Source of the DNA: Pseudomonas brassicacearum
GTDB lineage: Bacteria > Pseudomonadota > Gammaproteobacteria > Pseudomonadales > Pseudomonadaceae
Reading direction: 5' to 3'
NCBI RefSeq assembly: GCF_000585995.1
Contig: NZ_CP007410.1
Location: 3,251,430-3,315,429, forward strand
Length of the DNA: 64,000 bases
The position numbers were made by a program, and so were the translations under genes. Positions 43,403 through 51,728 of the stretch are shown here, in pieces (position 1 is the stretch's first letter; every line of letters begins with the position of its first letter). The notes under the pieces were generated by a model that saw only the letters and a list, made by a program, of their open reading frames with translations, did not search any database and was not told where the DNA came from.

Positions 43403-44344
43403 ATGACCAATTTCGACGCTGCCGCAGGCATCAGCGTGACGGAGCTCAACACCTTGTTGGGCGAGTATTACCAGAACGCCCCCAGCACTAATGACCCATT
43501 CAAGGGCAGCCTGCCCAAAACCCTGCCAGACCTCGGAGCAGTGACGCTGACTTGGGATGTCGGTGCTGCGCCTAGCCTTGCTTTCGGTCCTCCCTCCCCA
43601 GCTATCTGGAATGCCGCGCTTGCGCCGAACGGCGAAACCAATGGCGCCCAGAGCATCCCTTTGCCCAGTTTGCCAATGATCCAACTCACCGTGCCGATGC
43701 TGACGGCCAGCTACACGCTGGGTAGTGCGCCCGCGGTAGGCGGTACCGCCCCGAGCGTAGTGGTCTACGCCACGCTCACCTTTACGCCGGGAACACTGGC
43801 ACTCGACTTGGTGGCAGTGTCATTGGACGAGAGCAAATTCTCCGCGTGGGACCAAGCCATATTCAACCTGATGCTGTTGCCGCAGATATTCACCTCTGCT
43901 AATCAGATGCTGGCCCTCGTGCACCTGCCCAACCTCGATTGGAACGGTGTGACACTCAACCCTGTACAGCTGCAACTGACTGCAAGCTATTTGCTCGGTG
44001 CGACGACGCTGACCACCAACACCAATGCGCTGGATATCGACGGAGTAACCTGGCCCACCGATCCGGTGTTCGTGATCGCCAGCAATGCGCTGATCAACAC
44101 GGCAATGGCTGTTTTCTTGAAGCCTTACCAAGGGTATCCGTTCTCCGACAGCGGCGACTTCAAAAAACTGGCCGATTGGAGCTACAACGGCTCGATCTCC
44201 TCGCTCTCGGCCACAGTCAAGCAGGTGGCCCCCTTGACCATCAATGCACAGTTGAGCGCTTCGCTCAATGCGCAGGCCACCCTTACTGCGGCGGGCATGG
44301 CCCTGGCGGCGGCAGGTTGTGCCCTCGGTGCGGCCCTGCTGTAA
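43403..44344 (+). CDS. TULIP-like beta-rich protein 1
   Basis: A 313-residue protein, first of a ten-gene operon. It has no signal peptide. The N-terminus has a helix (VTELNTLLGEYYQN) followed by long alternating beta-strands (LTWDVGAAPSLAFGPPS, IQLTVPMLTASYTL, VVYATLTFTPGTLALDLV), two amphipathic helices in the middle, and an Ala-rich hydrophobic tail (LTAAGMALAAAGCALGAALL). The alternation of strands and amphipathic helices is like TULIP lipid-binding proteins such as Clostridium P47. The family assignment is by eye and unproven. Confidence 0.6.
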   Translation: MTNFDAAAGISVTELNTLLGEYYQNAPSTNDPFKGSLPKTLPDLGAVTLTWDVGAAPSLAFGPPSPAIWNAALAPNGETNGAQSIPLPSLPMIQLTVPMLTASYTLGSAPAVGGTAPSVVVYATLTFTPGTLALDLVAVSLDESKFSAWDQAIFNLMLLPQIFTSANQMLALVHLPNLDWNGVTLNPVQLQLTASYLLGATTLTTNTNALDIDGVTWPTDPVFVIASNALINTAMAVFLKPYQGYPFSDSGDFKKLADWSYNGSISSLSATVKQVAPLTINAQLSASLNAQATLTAAGMALAAAGCALGAALL

Positions 44345-44373
44345 CCCTCAAATTCCTTGCCGGAGCAACGCCC

Positions 44374-44769
44374 ATGTCGAGCATGTTTGATTACGATGTT
44401 TCCATCAGTCCTTCGCCCGCCGAAATCGATCTGACCGTGGCAGTCGACGGCGTCGCTATCAGCGCGACGATATCGTCGGTGCCTTCGCTGACGTTTAAAT
44501 TGACGCCGACTGGAAACCTGGCCCAGAAGATTCTGTCCGCGGTTGCCTATCCCATTGCGACCCTCATCGCCGCAGAGGTCAAGGACAAACCCAAGGACGC
44601 GTTGCAAGGCAAAGTCGAGTCCATTGGCTCTGTGCCCAACTACGATACCAATGGTATCCGCATCGCCCCCAGCGCACTGACGTTGGGTAGCGTCAACATC
44701 GGTGATAGCACGATGTTGAAAATCGTCGCGACGCTGGCGATCACCACTCCCCCCTCTACCAGCGTCTGA
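44374..44769 (+). CDS. Small beta-rich protein of the TULIP-like operon
   Basis: A 131-residue protein starting at an ATG 29 bases behind the previous stop. It reads as a beta-hairpin unit (DYDVSISPSPAEIDLTVAVD, TFKLTPTGNLAQKI), a hydrophobic helix (LSAVAYPIATLIAAEV) and further strands (LKIVATLAITTPP). It looks like a single short half of the TULIP fold. In size it compares with OrfX1 beside the longer OrfX2/OrfX3/P47 proteins of botulinum clusters, but no sequence match is claimed. Confidence 0.6.
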   Translation: MSSMFDYDVSISPSPAEIDLTVAVDGVAISATISSVPSLTFKLTPTGNLAQKILSAVAYPIATLIAAEVKDKPKDALQGKVESIGSVPNYDTNGIRIAPSALTLGSVNIGDSTMLKIVATLAITTPPSTSV

Positions 44770-44791
44770 TCTGCCTACGAGAGCGCATCGC

Positions 44792-46108
44792 ATGCCTACT
44801 ATCGACGACTTCCTGCCGAAATTGACGGCTGCCTCCGGCCCAGTCTCCTTGGCCGCCACCCTGCCCCGGCAATTTTCGGTATCGGCTTGTGGCCCCTATC
44901 CATTGGCGAGCCACGTGGACATTCCCAGTAATTCCAACGGTGGCGAATTACTGCTGGGATTGAACGACATCTCGGTGTCGCCAGTGACGTTGTTATCCAT
45001 CGTTACCGACCATGATCCCCGCCGTATCGTGGTGACCCTGGCGCCGATGCAACTGAACGGAACCTACGACCTGTTTGGCCTGGAAAGTGCGAAGGTGCAA
45101 TTGGATACCGGTGGATTGATGGCGCCGCTGGCAAGTTTTGCCGTGGGTGCGAGTACTGTTGATGATTCCGATCCACCGACTATCACCGAGAAACAGTATG
45201 ACCAGCTGCAGCAAGCCAACGATCAGCGTACCCAGTTGAATCAGACTGCAAATGGCCGCTCTCTGCTGGATACGTTCAACCAGCATAATGATGCCTATAC
45301 CGATGTTTTCAATAACAATTCGCAGTTGCGCACGTCCTGGGCAAAGGGTGGTGCCATTGCAGAGATGTTCGATTACACGTCGCAAGCGCTGGCTACATCG
45401 GGTATGCCGGTCAATCCGCAGGACAAGCTATTTGGTACCCAGCAGTTGTCCTACAATATGCACGCGTTCTCGCAGAAAATTCATCTTTATTACGCCTGTC
45501 TAAAACCCTACCCCGATGCCGCGGTGGCCGCGTTGAGCTTTCAGGCACAAGTTGCGACCAACACCCAAAACACGCAGCAGACGGTGGTGCCAATGACTGC
45601 CGATTCTGTCTACAACACCGTCAACACAGCCCCCCCCGCGAATCAGGCAGCGCTCCAGCTGCAGATCCAAAGCCTGCAGGAGACGTTCGCGCGAATCGCC
45701 GACAATACCCATGACGACACGGATCTGGATCTATGCGTCCAGCACGGCTTCGTCATGGACCCCGACACCATAGTGCGTGTGCAAGCCATCTATGCCGAGT
45801 CATTGCGTTTGCACGATCCCAAGCGCCGCTTGCCTCTGCATAGTGGACCATTCTCCAGCTCTCTCGCCGAAAGCCACTTCGTCTTCGCCCTCAGCGAGCA
45901 GCCCGATGGCGCACTGACCCTCAAGTTGCAACGCAGCAGTTTGAGCGTGCCGGCACTGGACCTTGACAGCGCGCAATGGCAGGGCCAGGCCGGTGAAATT
46001 GGACGCTCGCGCCTGGGTAGCGCCAACTTCATCCGAGGCATCCTCGAAGACCGCATTGCCAGCCAACTGACTCGCGTACTGCGAACACTGGCCAGCCAGG
46101 AGGCATGA
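44792..46108 (+). CDS. Unknown protein of the TULIP-like operon
   Basis: A 438-residue protein without a recognised family or signal peptide. The first 120 residues are beta-rich (GELLLGLNDISVSPVTLL, RRIVVTLAPMQLNGTYDL). The middle, about residues 130-300, is helical and Asn/Gln-rich (YDQLQQANDQRTQLNQ, ALQLQIQSLQETFARI). The end is again beta plus helix (LTLKLQRSSLSVPALDL, then RGILEDRIASQLTRVL). The stop overlaps the prenyl synthase start, so translation is coupled. Confidence 0.65.
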   Translation: MPTIDDFLPKLTAASGPVSLAATLPRQFSVSACGPYPLASHVDIPSNSNGGELLLGLNDISVSPVTLLSIVTDHDPRRIVVTLAPMQLNGTYDLFGLESAKVQLDTGGLMAPLASFAVGASTVDDSDPPTITEKQYDQLQQANDQRTQLNQTANGRSLLDTFNQHNDAYTDVFNNNSQLRTSWAKGGAIAEMFDYTSQALATSGMPVNPQDKLFGTQQLSYNMHAFSQKIHLYYACLKPYPDAAVAALSFQAQVATNTQNTQQTVVPMTADSVYNTVNTAPPANQAALQLQIQSLQETFARIADNTHDDTDLDLCVQHGFVMDPDTIVRVQAIYAESLRLHDPKRRLPLHSGPFSSSLAESHFVFALSEQPDGALTLKLQRSSLSVPALDLDSAQWQGQAGEIGRSRLGSANFIRGILEDRIASQLTRVLRTLASQEA

Positions 46109-47172
46109 TGTCGGCAAGCAATTCCATTGCCGCTGTCATCGCGCAGCAGCCGATCGCATCGTCGTCATCCGTGTACGCGCGCATCAGCGAAGAACTGCTC
46201 GCCGAAGACCTCGTGCGTTTCCGGCAGGAAGTGGAGCTGGCGTTGCAACCACAGGCGCCCTACCTCACCGACGTGGAACGGCAGATGTTTGCCGGCGGTA
46301 AAAAGATACGTCCCTTGGTCATGCTCCTGTCGGCGCGGCTAATCGCGCAGGATGGGCCTCTGTCCGACAAGGTCTACAAAGGCGCGGCATCGCTGGAGAT
46401 GCTGCATGTGGCCACCTTGATTCATGACGACATCGTCGATGAGGCTCAGCTGCGACGCGGACTGCCATCGGTGTCGGCGGCTCGCGGCAGCAAAACCGCG
46501 CTGCTGATCGGTGATCTGCAATTCGTACAGGCGCTTCGCGGGTTCGCCACCGCCGTGGATACCGAGCGCGACATGACCTTGGTGCGGTTGGTGCTGGATA
46601 CCGCGTTCGATATCTGCCGAGGGGAGTTGGACGAATTGGACCGGACCTTGCCCGAGGATCACGATGCACGCCTGGCGCGCTACTACCAGACCATCGACCG
46701 CAAGACCGCAGTCTTGTTTCGGTTGGCCTGCCAGGGGGGTATCGATCTGGCCGGTGGGCGTAGCCGTGATGCCCGCCGCGGTGGCTTCTTCGGGCGCGCC
46801 TTGGGTCGTGCGTTCCAGATCATGGACGACGTGCTCGATGTGGTGGAGTACGAAAGTTCGGCGGGCAAGCAGTCAGGTATCGACCTGTTACTGGGTCGAC
46901 TGTCGCTGCCGCTGATCTATGCGATGGAAACGCTCGGCCCGACACATGCAATCAGCCAATCACTGCGCGAAGGCACGCCATTGGCGGGTCATCGTTTGGG
47001 CGATGCATTGGACGACTTGCGTGATTGTGGCTGTATCGACAAGGCCTACGCGGCTGCCCGGCGCGAAGCCTTGCAGGCGCTGTTCTATCTTGAGCCATTT
47101 CCTCCAGGCCGCTATCGCGATGCCCTGGAGGAGCTGACCCTGCACGTCATTGACCGCCCCCTGAACGGCTGA
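46105..47172 (+). CDS. Polyprenyl diphosphate synthase
   Basis: A 355-residue trans-isoprenyl diphosphate synthase. All hallmark motifs are present: GGKKIRPLVMLLSA, the first Asp-rich motif HDDIVDEAQLRRG, the second IMDDVLDVV, and GIDLLLGRLSLPLI. It should be catalytically active and build a prenyl chain from IPP; the chain length cannot be read with confidence. It begins inside the stop of the preceding unknown gene. No ubiquinone or carotenoid gene is nearby, so its product is probably used by this operon, perhaps as the ligand of the TULIP-like proteins. Confidence 0.92.
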   Translation: MMSASNSIAAVIAQQPIASSSSVYARISEELLAEDLVRFRQEVELALQPQAPYLTDVERQMFAGGKKIRPLVMLLSARLIAQDGPLSDKVYKGAASLEMLHVATLIHDDIVDEAQLRRGLPSVSAARGSKTALLIGDLQFVQALRGFATAVDTERDMTLVRLVLDTAFDICRGELDELDRTLPEDHDARLARYYQTIDRKTAVLFRLACQGGIDLAGGRSRDARRGGFFGRALGRAFQIMDDVLDVVEYESSAGKQSGIDLLLGRLSLPLIYAMETLGPTHAISQSLREGTPLAGHRLGDALDDLRDCGCIDKAYAAARREALQALFYLEPFPPGRYRDALEELTLHVIDRPLNG

Positions 47173-47194
47173 CCTCGCACCTGACGGAGCCCCC

Positions 47195-48829
47195 ATGAGC
47201 ACCTTGATGAGTTTTTTTCTCGACACGCTGCAACCATGCGTCAACGACCCGAACAACGCCAAGCTGTGGCTGCCCGGACAACTGGTGCAGATGAAGGGAG
47301 GCGATGGCAATCCGGTCCTGCCGGTACACGCCGACCAGCAGGACCTGGGCTACCTGACCGGCTCCAACGGCGACTATCTCGCCGAGCAATTTGCCGAAAA
47401 CTGGTCCATCGTCAACCAAGAGGACGCCGTACCCGATCCTAAAAAACCAGATCCGCACCTGAAGCTGTCCGCAGTCCTGGTGGACGGTCTGCAAAACCTC
47501 TTCGTCAACCCAGCGTCCTCCACAATCACGGGCCAAGGCTACTCCATCACCCTGCCACTGCTGTTCAATTACTATAACGGAGCCTCAAGGCAGACGGACT
47601 TGCCGCCGCTTACGATGTCCGGCAACTATCACATCGACCAGTCCCTCCAGATCGGGGACGCACCCAACACTTCGACCACTGACATCGTCGGCAGCGGTGC
47701 ATTCACCGTGGTGTTCAGCGAATGCATGTTGACGGCGAAGGTCGGCGTGACCATCGAAGGCGCTGGCGCAACGCGCTCGCTGGCCTTCGCAGTGAGCGAA
47801 CTACTAGTGACCGGCGTGCAGGACAAACCGGTGAGTTTGAACTTCAAGCAGCTCACTCTGGATGGCGACTTTGTGGGCAAAGATCAGCTAATTGAATCGA
47901 TCAGGGAGGCACTAAACAGCGCCGAAGGCCAGGCAGCCATGGTCGGCGCGTTAAGCAGCATGTTGAATTTGCCCTCCAACCTGCAAAGCGTCAACGACAT
48001 GCTCGGCACACAGGCCGAGAACCTCATGTCCAGTGTGTTCGGGCCGCTCCCCACCCAAGGCCTGCCCAATGACGACAGTGGCCAGGACGCGGCCTCGCCG
48101 GTGGACCTGTTCCTGTTCGATCGCACGCGCGTGGCGTTGAACGAAGCGAACAGTAACTGGTATCTCCCGTGGCAACTCGCGTGCTCGTCGGATCCGGTGC
48201 TGGAGCCTTATTCCAATCCTCAAATCGATGTACCCGATCAGACGTACGGGGGGCTGAAGTACACCAACATTCAGTTGACCAAACTGACGCTTACGGGCGG
48301 TTCCAACGCTCAAGCACCGTTGTCGGCGGTCACGCTCAGCACTCCGCGGATTGCCGCCACGCTCAATTTCGGCGCTCTGGCGGCGGGGCCGGTACGGCAG
48401 CTCGACCGCCCGGGCCCGACGGTCAGCCAGCCCGTTCCACCGGCGCCGCCGCTCACCGTGAACGCCGGGTTCTCGCTGACCCAGCAAGGCCTCAAGCCAG
48501 TCCTACTGCAGGGCACCCTGACCGCGACTGTGGTCAACCTGCAAAGCTCGCTGACGATCACCCCATCAGGCGCCGATGTGAATGCCTTGACGCTCACGAT
48601 CAGCGATATCAGCGCAAACCTGGACAGTGCCCAGATAGGTGTGTCGGTGACGCTGACGCCTCACGATGTCTCACTGGAGCAGCTCATCGGCCATTTGTTC
48701 CAGAAACCCGAAGTCCAGTCACAGATCGCCAAAGCGCTGAACAATGCGCTCAGCGCCCAGGCGCCGCAGCTATCGGAAGAGTTCAGCCAGATCGCGCGTA
48801 AAGCCATCCTCAACCAACTCAACAGTTAG
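47195..48829 (+). CDS. Large TULIP-like beta-rich protein 2
   Basis: A 544-residue protein with no signal peptide and no known family. Repeated strand-rich blocks are IVGSGAFTVVFSECMLTAKVGVT (quoted from the middle), SLNFKQLTLDGDF, VTLSTPRIAATLNF and LTLTISDISANLDSAQIGVSV. Each half ends in a long helix (ESIREALNSAEGQAAMVGAL, then AKALNNALSAQAPQLSEEF), the layout of two TULIP modules in a row. The C-terminal helix closely resembles that of the next protein (LNGQLSNPDLLASLSQVAT), which suggests common origin. Confidence 0.62.
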   Translation: MSTLMSFFLDTLQPCVNDPNNAKLWLPGQLVQMKGGDGNPVLPVHADQQDLGYLTGSNGDYLAEQFAENWSIVNQEDAVPDPKKPDPHLKLSAVLVDGLQNLFVNPASSTITGQGYSITLPLLFNYYNGASRQTDLPPLTMSGNYHIDQSLQIGDAPNTSTTDIVGSGAFTVVFSECMLTAKVGVTIEGAGATRSLAFAVSELLVTGVQDKPVSLNFKQLTLDGDFVGKDQLIESIREALNSAEGQAAMVGALSSMLNLPSNLQSVNDMLGTQAENLMSSVFGPLPTQGLPNDDSGQDAASPVDLFLFDRTRVALNEANSNWYLPWQLACSSDPVLEPYSNPQIDVPDQTYGGLKYTNIQLTKLTLTGGSNAQAPLSAVTLSTPRIAATLNFGALAAGPVRQLDRPGPTVSQPVPPAPPLTVNAGFSLTQQGLKPVLLQGTLTATVVNLQSSLTITPSGADVNALTLTISDISANLDSAQIGVSVTLTPHDVSLEQLIGHLFQKPEVQSQIAKALNNALSAQAPQLSEEFSQIARKAILNQLNS

Positions 48830-48838
48830 GAGCACACC

Positions 48839-49549
48839 ATGTCCGACAGTCAACTCGTCCAATTGCTGGAAAACATGCTATTGACGCCCGCCTCCGACTT
48901 CTACCTGTCCACGATTCTCTACAACCCGGACGGTAGCGCCCTGGACCCACTGACCATCGCCGAAGTGGACCTGGGCTCATTCACGATCGAAAAGATTCCG
49001 ATCGACATCGTTATCAAGAAACTGCATATCCTCGGACTGAGCAACAGCCAGGTGAAGCTCGACAATGGAACCGACCCCGAGATCGTCGTCGACGGCAGCA
49101 CCGTGACTTTCCATGGCAAACAGCCCAATACACAGGATGGGTACCAACGCCCCCCCTCCGTACCCAACCAGATCCAGGCCAGTGGCGAATTGCACGTCAA
49201 CCTGAACCACGTCGACATGCCACCGGGTACTTTCAGCCTGACCATCAACCACGTCGATGACCTGACCGGGGTCTTCAGTGCTACCGAGGCGGTGGATGGA
49301 CAGCTCGACACCGCAGTCGTCAACTTCAGCGCGTTGTCGGTCAATCCGGTCGTCGGCAATGGCAACATAAAGATCGATATCGATCTGGCGACCGTCTTTA
49401 AAGCCACCATCAACCAACTGCTCAATGAGGACGCCAACCAGACGAAGCTCATCACCGCGCTCAATGGCCAGCTCTCCAACCCCGATCTGCTCGCCAGCCT
49501 GTCGCAGGTCGCCACCAGGGAAGCCCGCAAGGCCTTGGCCACTATCTGA
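48839..49549 (+). CDS. Single-module TULIP-like protein
   Basis: A 236-residue protein ten bases behind the last. The stretch FTIEKIPIDIVIKKLHILGL, followed by SNSQVKLD, is very like the GLSNF-type strand of arthropod TULIP proteins (takeout/juvenile hormone binding), and further strands (GELHVNLNHVDMPPGTFSLT) and a C-terminal amphipathic helix follow. This is the clearest TULIP-like sequence of the set, although my comparison is by eye. No signal peptide is present, so it is either cytoplasmic or exported by an unusual route. Confidence 0.6.
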   Translation: MSDSQLVQLLENMLLTPASDFYLSTILYNPDGSALDPLTIAEVDLGSFTIEKIPIDIVIKKLHILGLSNSQVKLDNGTDPEIVVDGSTVTFHGKQPNTQDGYQRPPSVPNQIQASGELHVNLNHVDMPPGTFSLTINHVDDLTGVFSATEAVDGQLDTAVVNFSALSVNPVVGNGNIKIDIDLATVFKATINQLLNEDANQTKLITALNGQLSNPDLLASLSQVATREARKALATI

Positions 49550-49569
49550 TTGAAAAAGGAGTTTCGACC

Positions 49570-50685
49570 ATGTCCACCGACTTCATCGCAGGCCTTTCGC
49601 AATCGTTATTGAACAACGCCAGTGAATCCATTTTTCCCACCATAGCGCCCAAGCTGGGCGACACCGCAAACATCCCCGAAGCGAACGCGAGTTTGACCTG
49701 GAGCGTATCTGCACCACCGACATTCAGTTTGGCCGCCAGCGGTAGCGGTCAAACTTTCATGGTCAGCATGCCGGTGGAGCTGTCCGTGACCGTGACCGGC
49801 GGGGACCCCACCAGCAGCACAGTCGGTGCCAATGCCAGTGCACGGGCAACAGTAGATGGCAACGGTGTGGTGCGGTTGTCAGTGACCGATATCAACTTTG
49901 TCACCGATGATCCGTTTGTGAACGAAATCCTGGACGCCTTGAAGAGTGATATCGCCAGCAGGGTGAACAGCCTGATATCCGCCATCGCCATACCGCTGGG
50001 GCCCGTCAACGGTATCACCTTTGCCGGATACGCCCTGTTGATCGATGGCGGTAACGCCTATGCGGCCGGCGGATTGTTCTCGCCGGTGGCGATCAGCCAA
50101 AAGCAACCGCCATCCAATGGCGGCTTCAACCTGGTACTCACCGAGCCGCTGATCCAACAGGTCGTCGCCAATCTGTGGTGGAGCACAGTACAGAAGACCT
50201 ATTCGGCCAGCGGTGCCGTCGTGCATCTCAACAGTTACAACGCTTCGGTCAACAACGGTAACCTGACGCTGACGCTCAACTTGAGCGGTAGCTACAGCTT
50301 GGGCCCGGCAGACTGGGATATTTCCATCAGCCCAGTTACCGCGACGCTGCAGGTGGTGGTGGATGCACAACGTAACATCCGTATAAGCGGCGGCAGTGTT
50401 TCTCGCCCATCGGTCAACATCACGCCCTCCAATTTCTGGGCGTGGATGGCGACGTTGGGCGGTGGTGTGATCTCCTCCATTACCCTGGCGATCCTCAACG
50501 ATGTGGTAGGAGGCCAGATCCAGGAAACGATCCAAGGTCAGTTGGCCCAGAGCCTGCTGCAAATCCCGGATCTGAGCGGCAATTTCGAAGGTTTCACTCT
50601 GCAGGTGACGCCTCAGAACCTGAACATCACAGGCGTGGGCAATCAGATCCTGCTGACAGGTACCGCCAGCGTCACCGCCAGCTAA
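49570..50685 (+). CDS. TULIP-like beta-rich protein 3
   Basis: A 371-residue protein with an N-terminal amphipathic helix (GLSQSLLNNASESIFPTI), then alternating strands (ASLTWSVSAPPTFSLAAS, VSMPVELSVTVTGG), a middle helix pair (EILDALKSDIASRVNSLISA), a second strand-rich half (LTLTLNLSGSYSLGPADW) and final helix plus strands. The pattern strand-helix-strand repeated twice is what a two-barrel TULIP would give. The strand LTWSVSAPPTFSL resembles LTWDVGAAPSLAF of the first protein. Confidence 0.62.
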   Translation: MSTDFIAGLSQSLLNNASESIFPTIAPKLGDTANIPEANASLTWSVSAPPTFSLAASGSGQTFMVSMPVELSVTVTGGDPTSSTVGANASARATVDGNGVVRLSVTDINFVTDDPFVNEILDALKSDIASRVNSLISAIAIPLGPVNGITFAGYALLIDGGNAYAAGGLFSPVAISQKQPPSNGGFNLVLTEPLIQQVVANLWWSTVQKTYSASGAVVHLNSYNASVNNGNLTLTLNLSGSYSLGPADWDISISPVTATLQVVVDAQRNIRISGGSVSRPSVNITPSNFWAWMATLGGGVISSITLAILNDVVGGQIQETIQGQLAQSLLQIPDLSGNFEGFTLQVTPQNLNITGVGNQILLTGTASVTAS

Positions 50686-50689
50686 ACGA

Positions 50690-50725
50690 TATCCCGGCGG
50701 AACCAGCGTTGACACCGCCGGGATA
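50690..50725 (+). terminator. Strong hairpin inside the TULIP-like operon
   Basis: TATCCCGGCGG at 50690-50700 pairs perfectly with CCGCCGGGATA at 50715-50725 around a 14-base loop, just behind the stop of the third TULIP-like gene. No T-run follows. It may protect the upstream message or lower expression of the downstream genes. Confidence 0.62.
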
Positions 50726-50756
50726 GCGAAATCGCCCTCACATTGAGTGAACGCCC

Positions 50757-51698
50757 ATGCCGGAAATCGCCGATTACATGTCATGGAATATTGAAAGCCT
50801 GTCCTCGAAGAAATGCGCCAAGGACGTCTTTCGCAACGTCAACGTCGCGGCCTGGATCGCCGTGCTGATCGACGAGATGCAGGCCAGCGTCATCGGCGTC
50901 ATGGAAGTGACGCTCGGCACAGGTGAGCAAGCGGTGCAAGTGCTGGTCCAGGCCATCAATGATCGCAAGAAGCTTGTAGGCTCAGGCAGCAAGTGGAAAT
51001 ACGAGGTGTCGCAGCGAAATATTGAAGTCGCCCATACGTTCGCCCGGCGCGCCGACAAGTACGCGTTGCTTTGGGACGATGCAAACGTCAGCGTCAGCAA
51101 CATGGCCGTCGCCACCAGCACCAAGGTGATCTTCGCTGACCGCAATCCACTGTTCTGGAATATGCAGGCCAAAACCGCTGGCAAGCCCAAGGAACTCAAC
51201 TGCCTGCTCTGGCATGCCCCCCAGCCCAAGTATCACAAGAAAGATGCGACCATCCAGTTGTTGGCAGATCTAACCGAAGAGATCGAGATCAACACGGGCA
51301 ACACGACCTTTTTGATCTCTGGCGATTTCAACTACAACACGGCCAATGCCGCTACCTATGCACCTCTGACCAGCCTGAAGTTCTCCGGTATATTCGACGG
51401 CGAAAAAACTACTCTTACCTCGTTGAAATCGTTCGTCAATGACATCGCCAATCGCGAGAAAATGATCCAGCAAGGCGATGTTGACGAGGCCTTTTTGGCA
51501 AGCGCCTACGACAACATATTCATCCGTGGCATTACCTCCAATTGGGAACTCAAGGTCTGCGTTCCCAACGTCGTCCTCCAGGAAATCATGGACAGCTTCA
51601 CCTTCATGATTGTCACCCGCATGCAGCTGCAACTGGCAATGAAGAATGCCAAGATCATCAGCGACCACATGCCTATCGTCATGACTCTCGAAGAATAA
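50757..51698 (+). CDS. Endonuclease/exonuclease/phosphatase-fold protein
   Basis: A 313-residue protein with the ordered active-site motifs of the EEP (DNase I-like) fold: SWNIESL (Asn), GVMEV (Glu), LLWHAPQP (His), SGDFNYN (Asp and Asn), AYDNIFIRG, and ISDHMPIVM (Asp-His). It should be a Mg2+-dependent phosphodiesterase of nucleic acid, phospholipid or inositol phosphates. No signal peptide is seen. In this operon a lipid-directed or toxin role is possible. A 71-base gap with a hairpin precedes it. Confidence 0.8.
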   Translation: MPEIADYMSWNIESLSSKKCAKDVFRNVNVAAWIAVLIDEMQASVIGVMEVTLGTGEQAVQVLVQAINDRKKLVGSGSKWKYEVSQRNIEVAHTFARRADKYALLWDDANVSVSNMAVATSTKVIFADRNPLFWNMQAKTAGKPKELNCLLWHAPQPKYHKKDATIQLLADLTEEIEINTGNTTFLISGDFNYNTANAATYAPLTSLKFSGIFDGEKTTLTSLKSFVNDIANREKMIQQGDVDEAFLASAYDNIFIRGITSNWELKVCVPNVVLQEIMDSFTFMIVTRMQLQLAMKNAKIISDHMPIVMTLEE

Positions 51699-51728
51699 CC
51701 CCAGCGAACTTCGCTCTCTGATGAAGAA

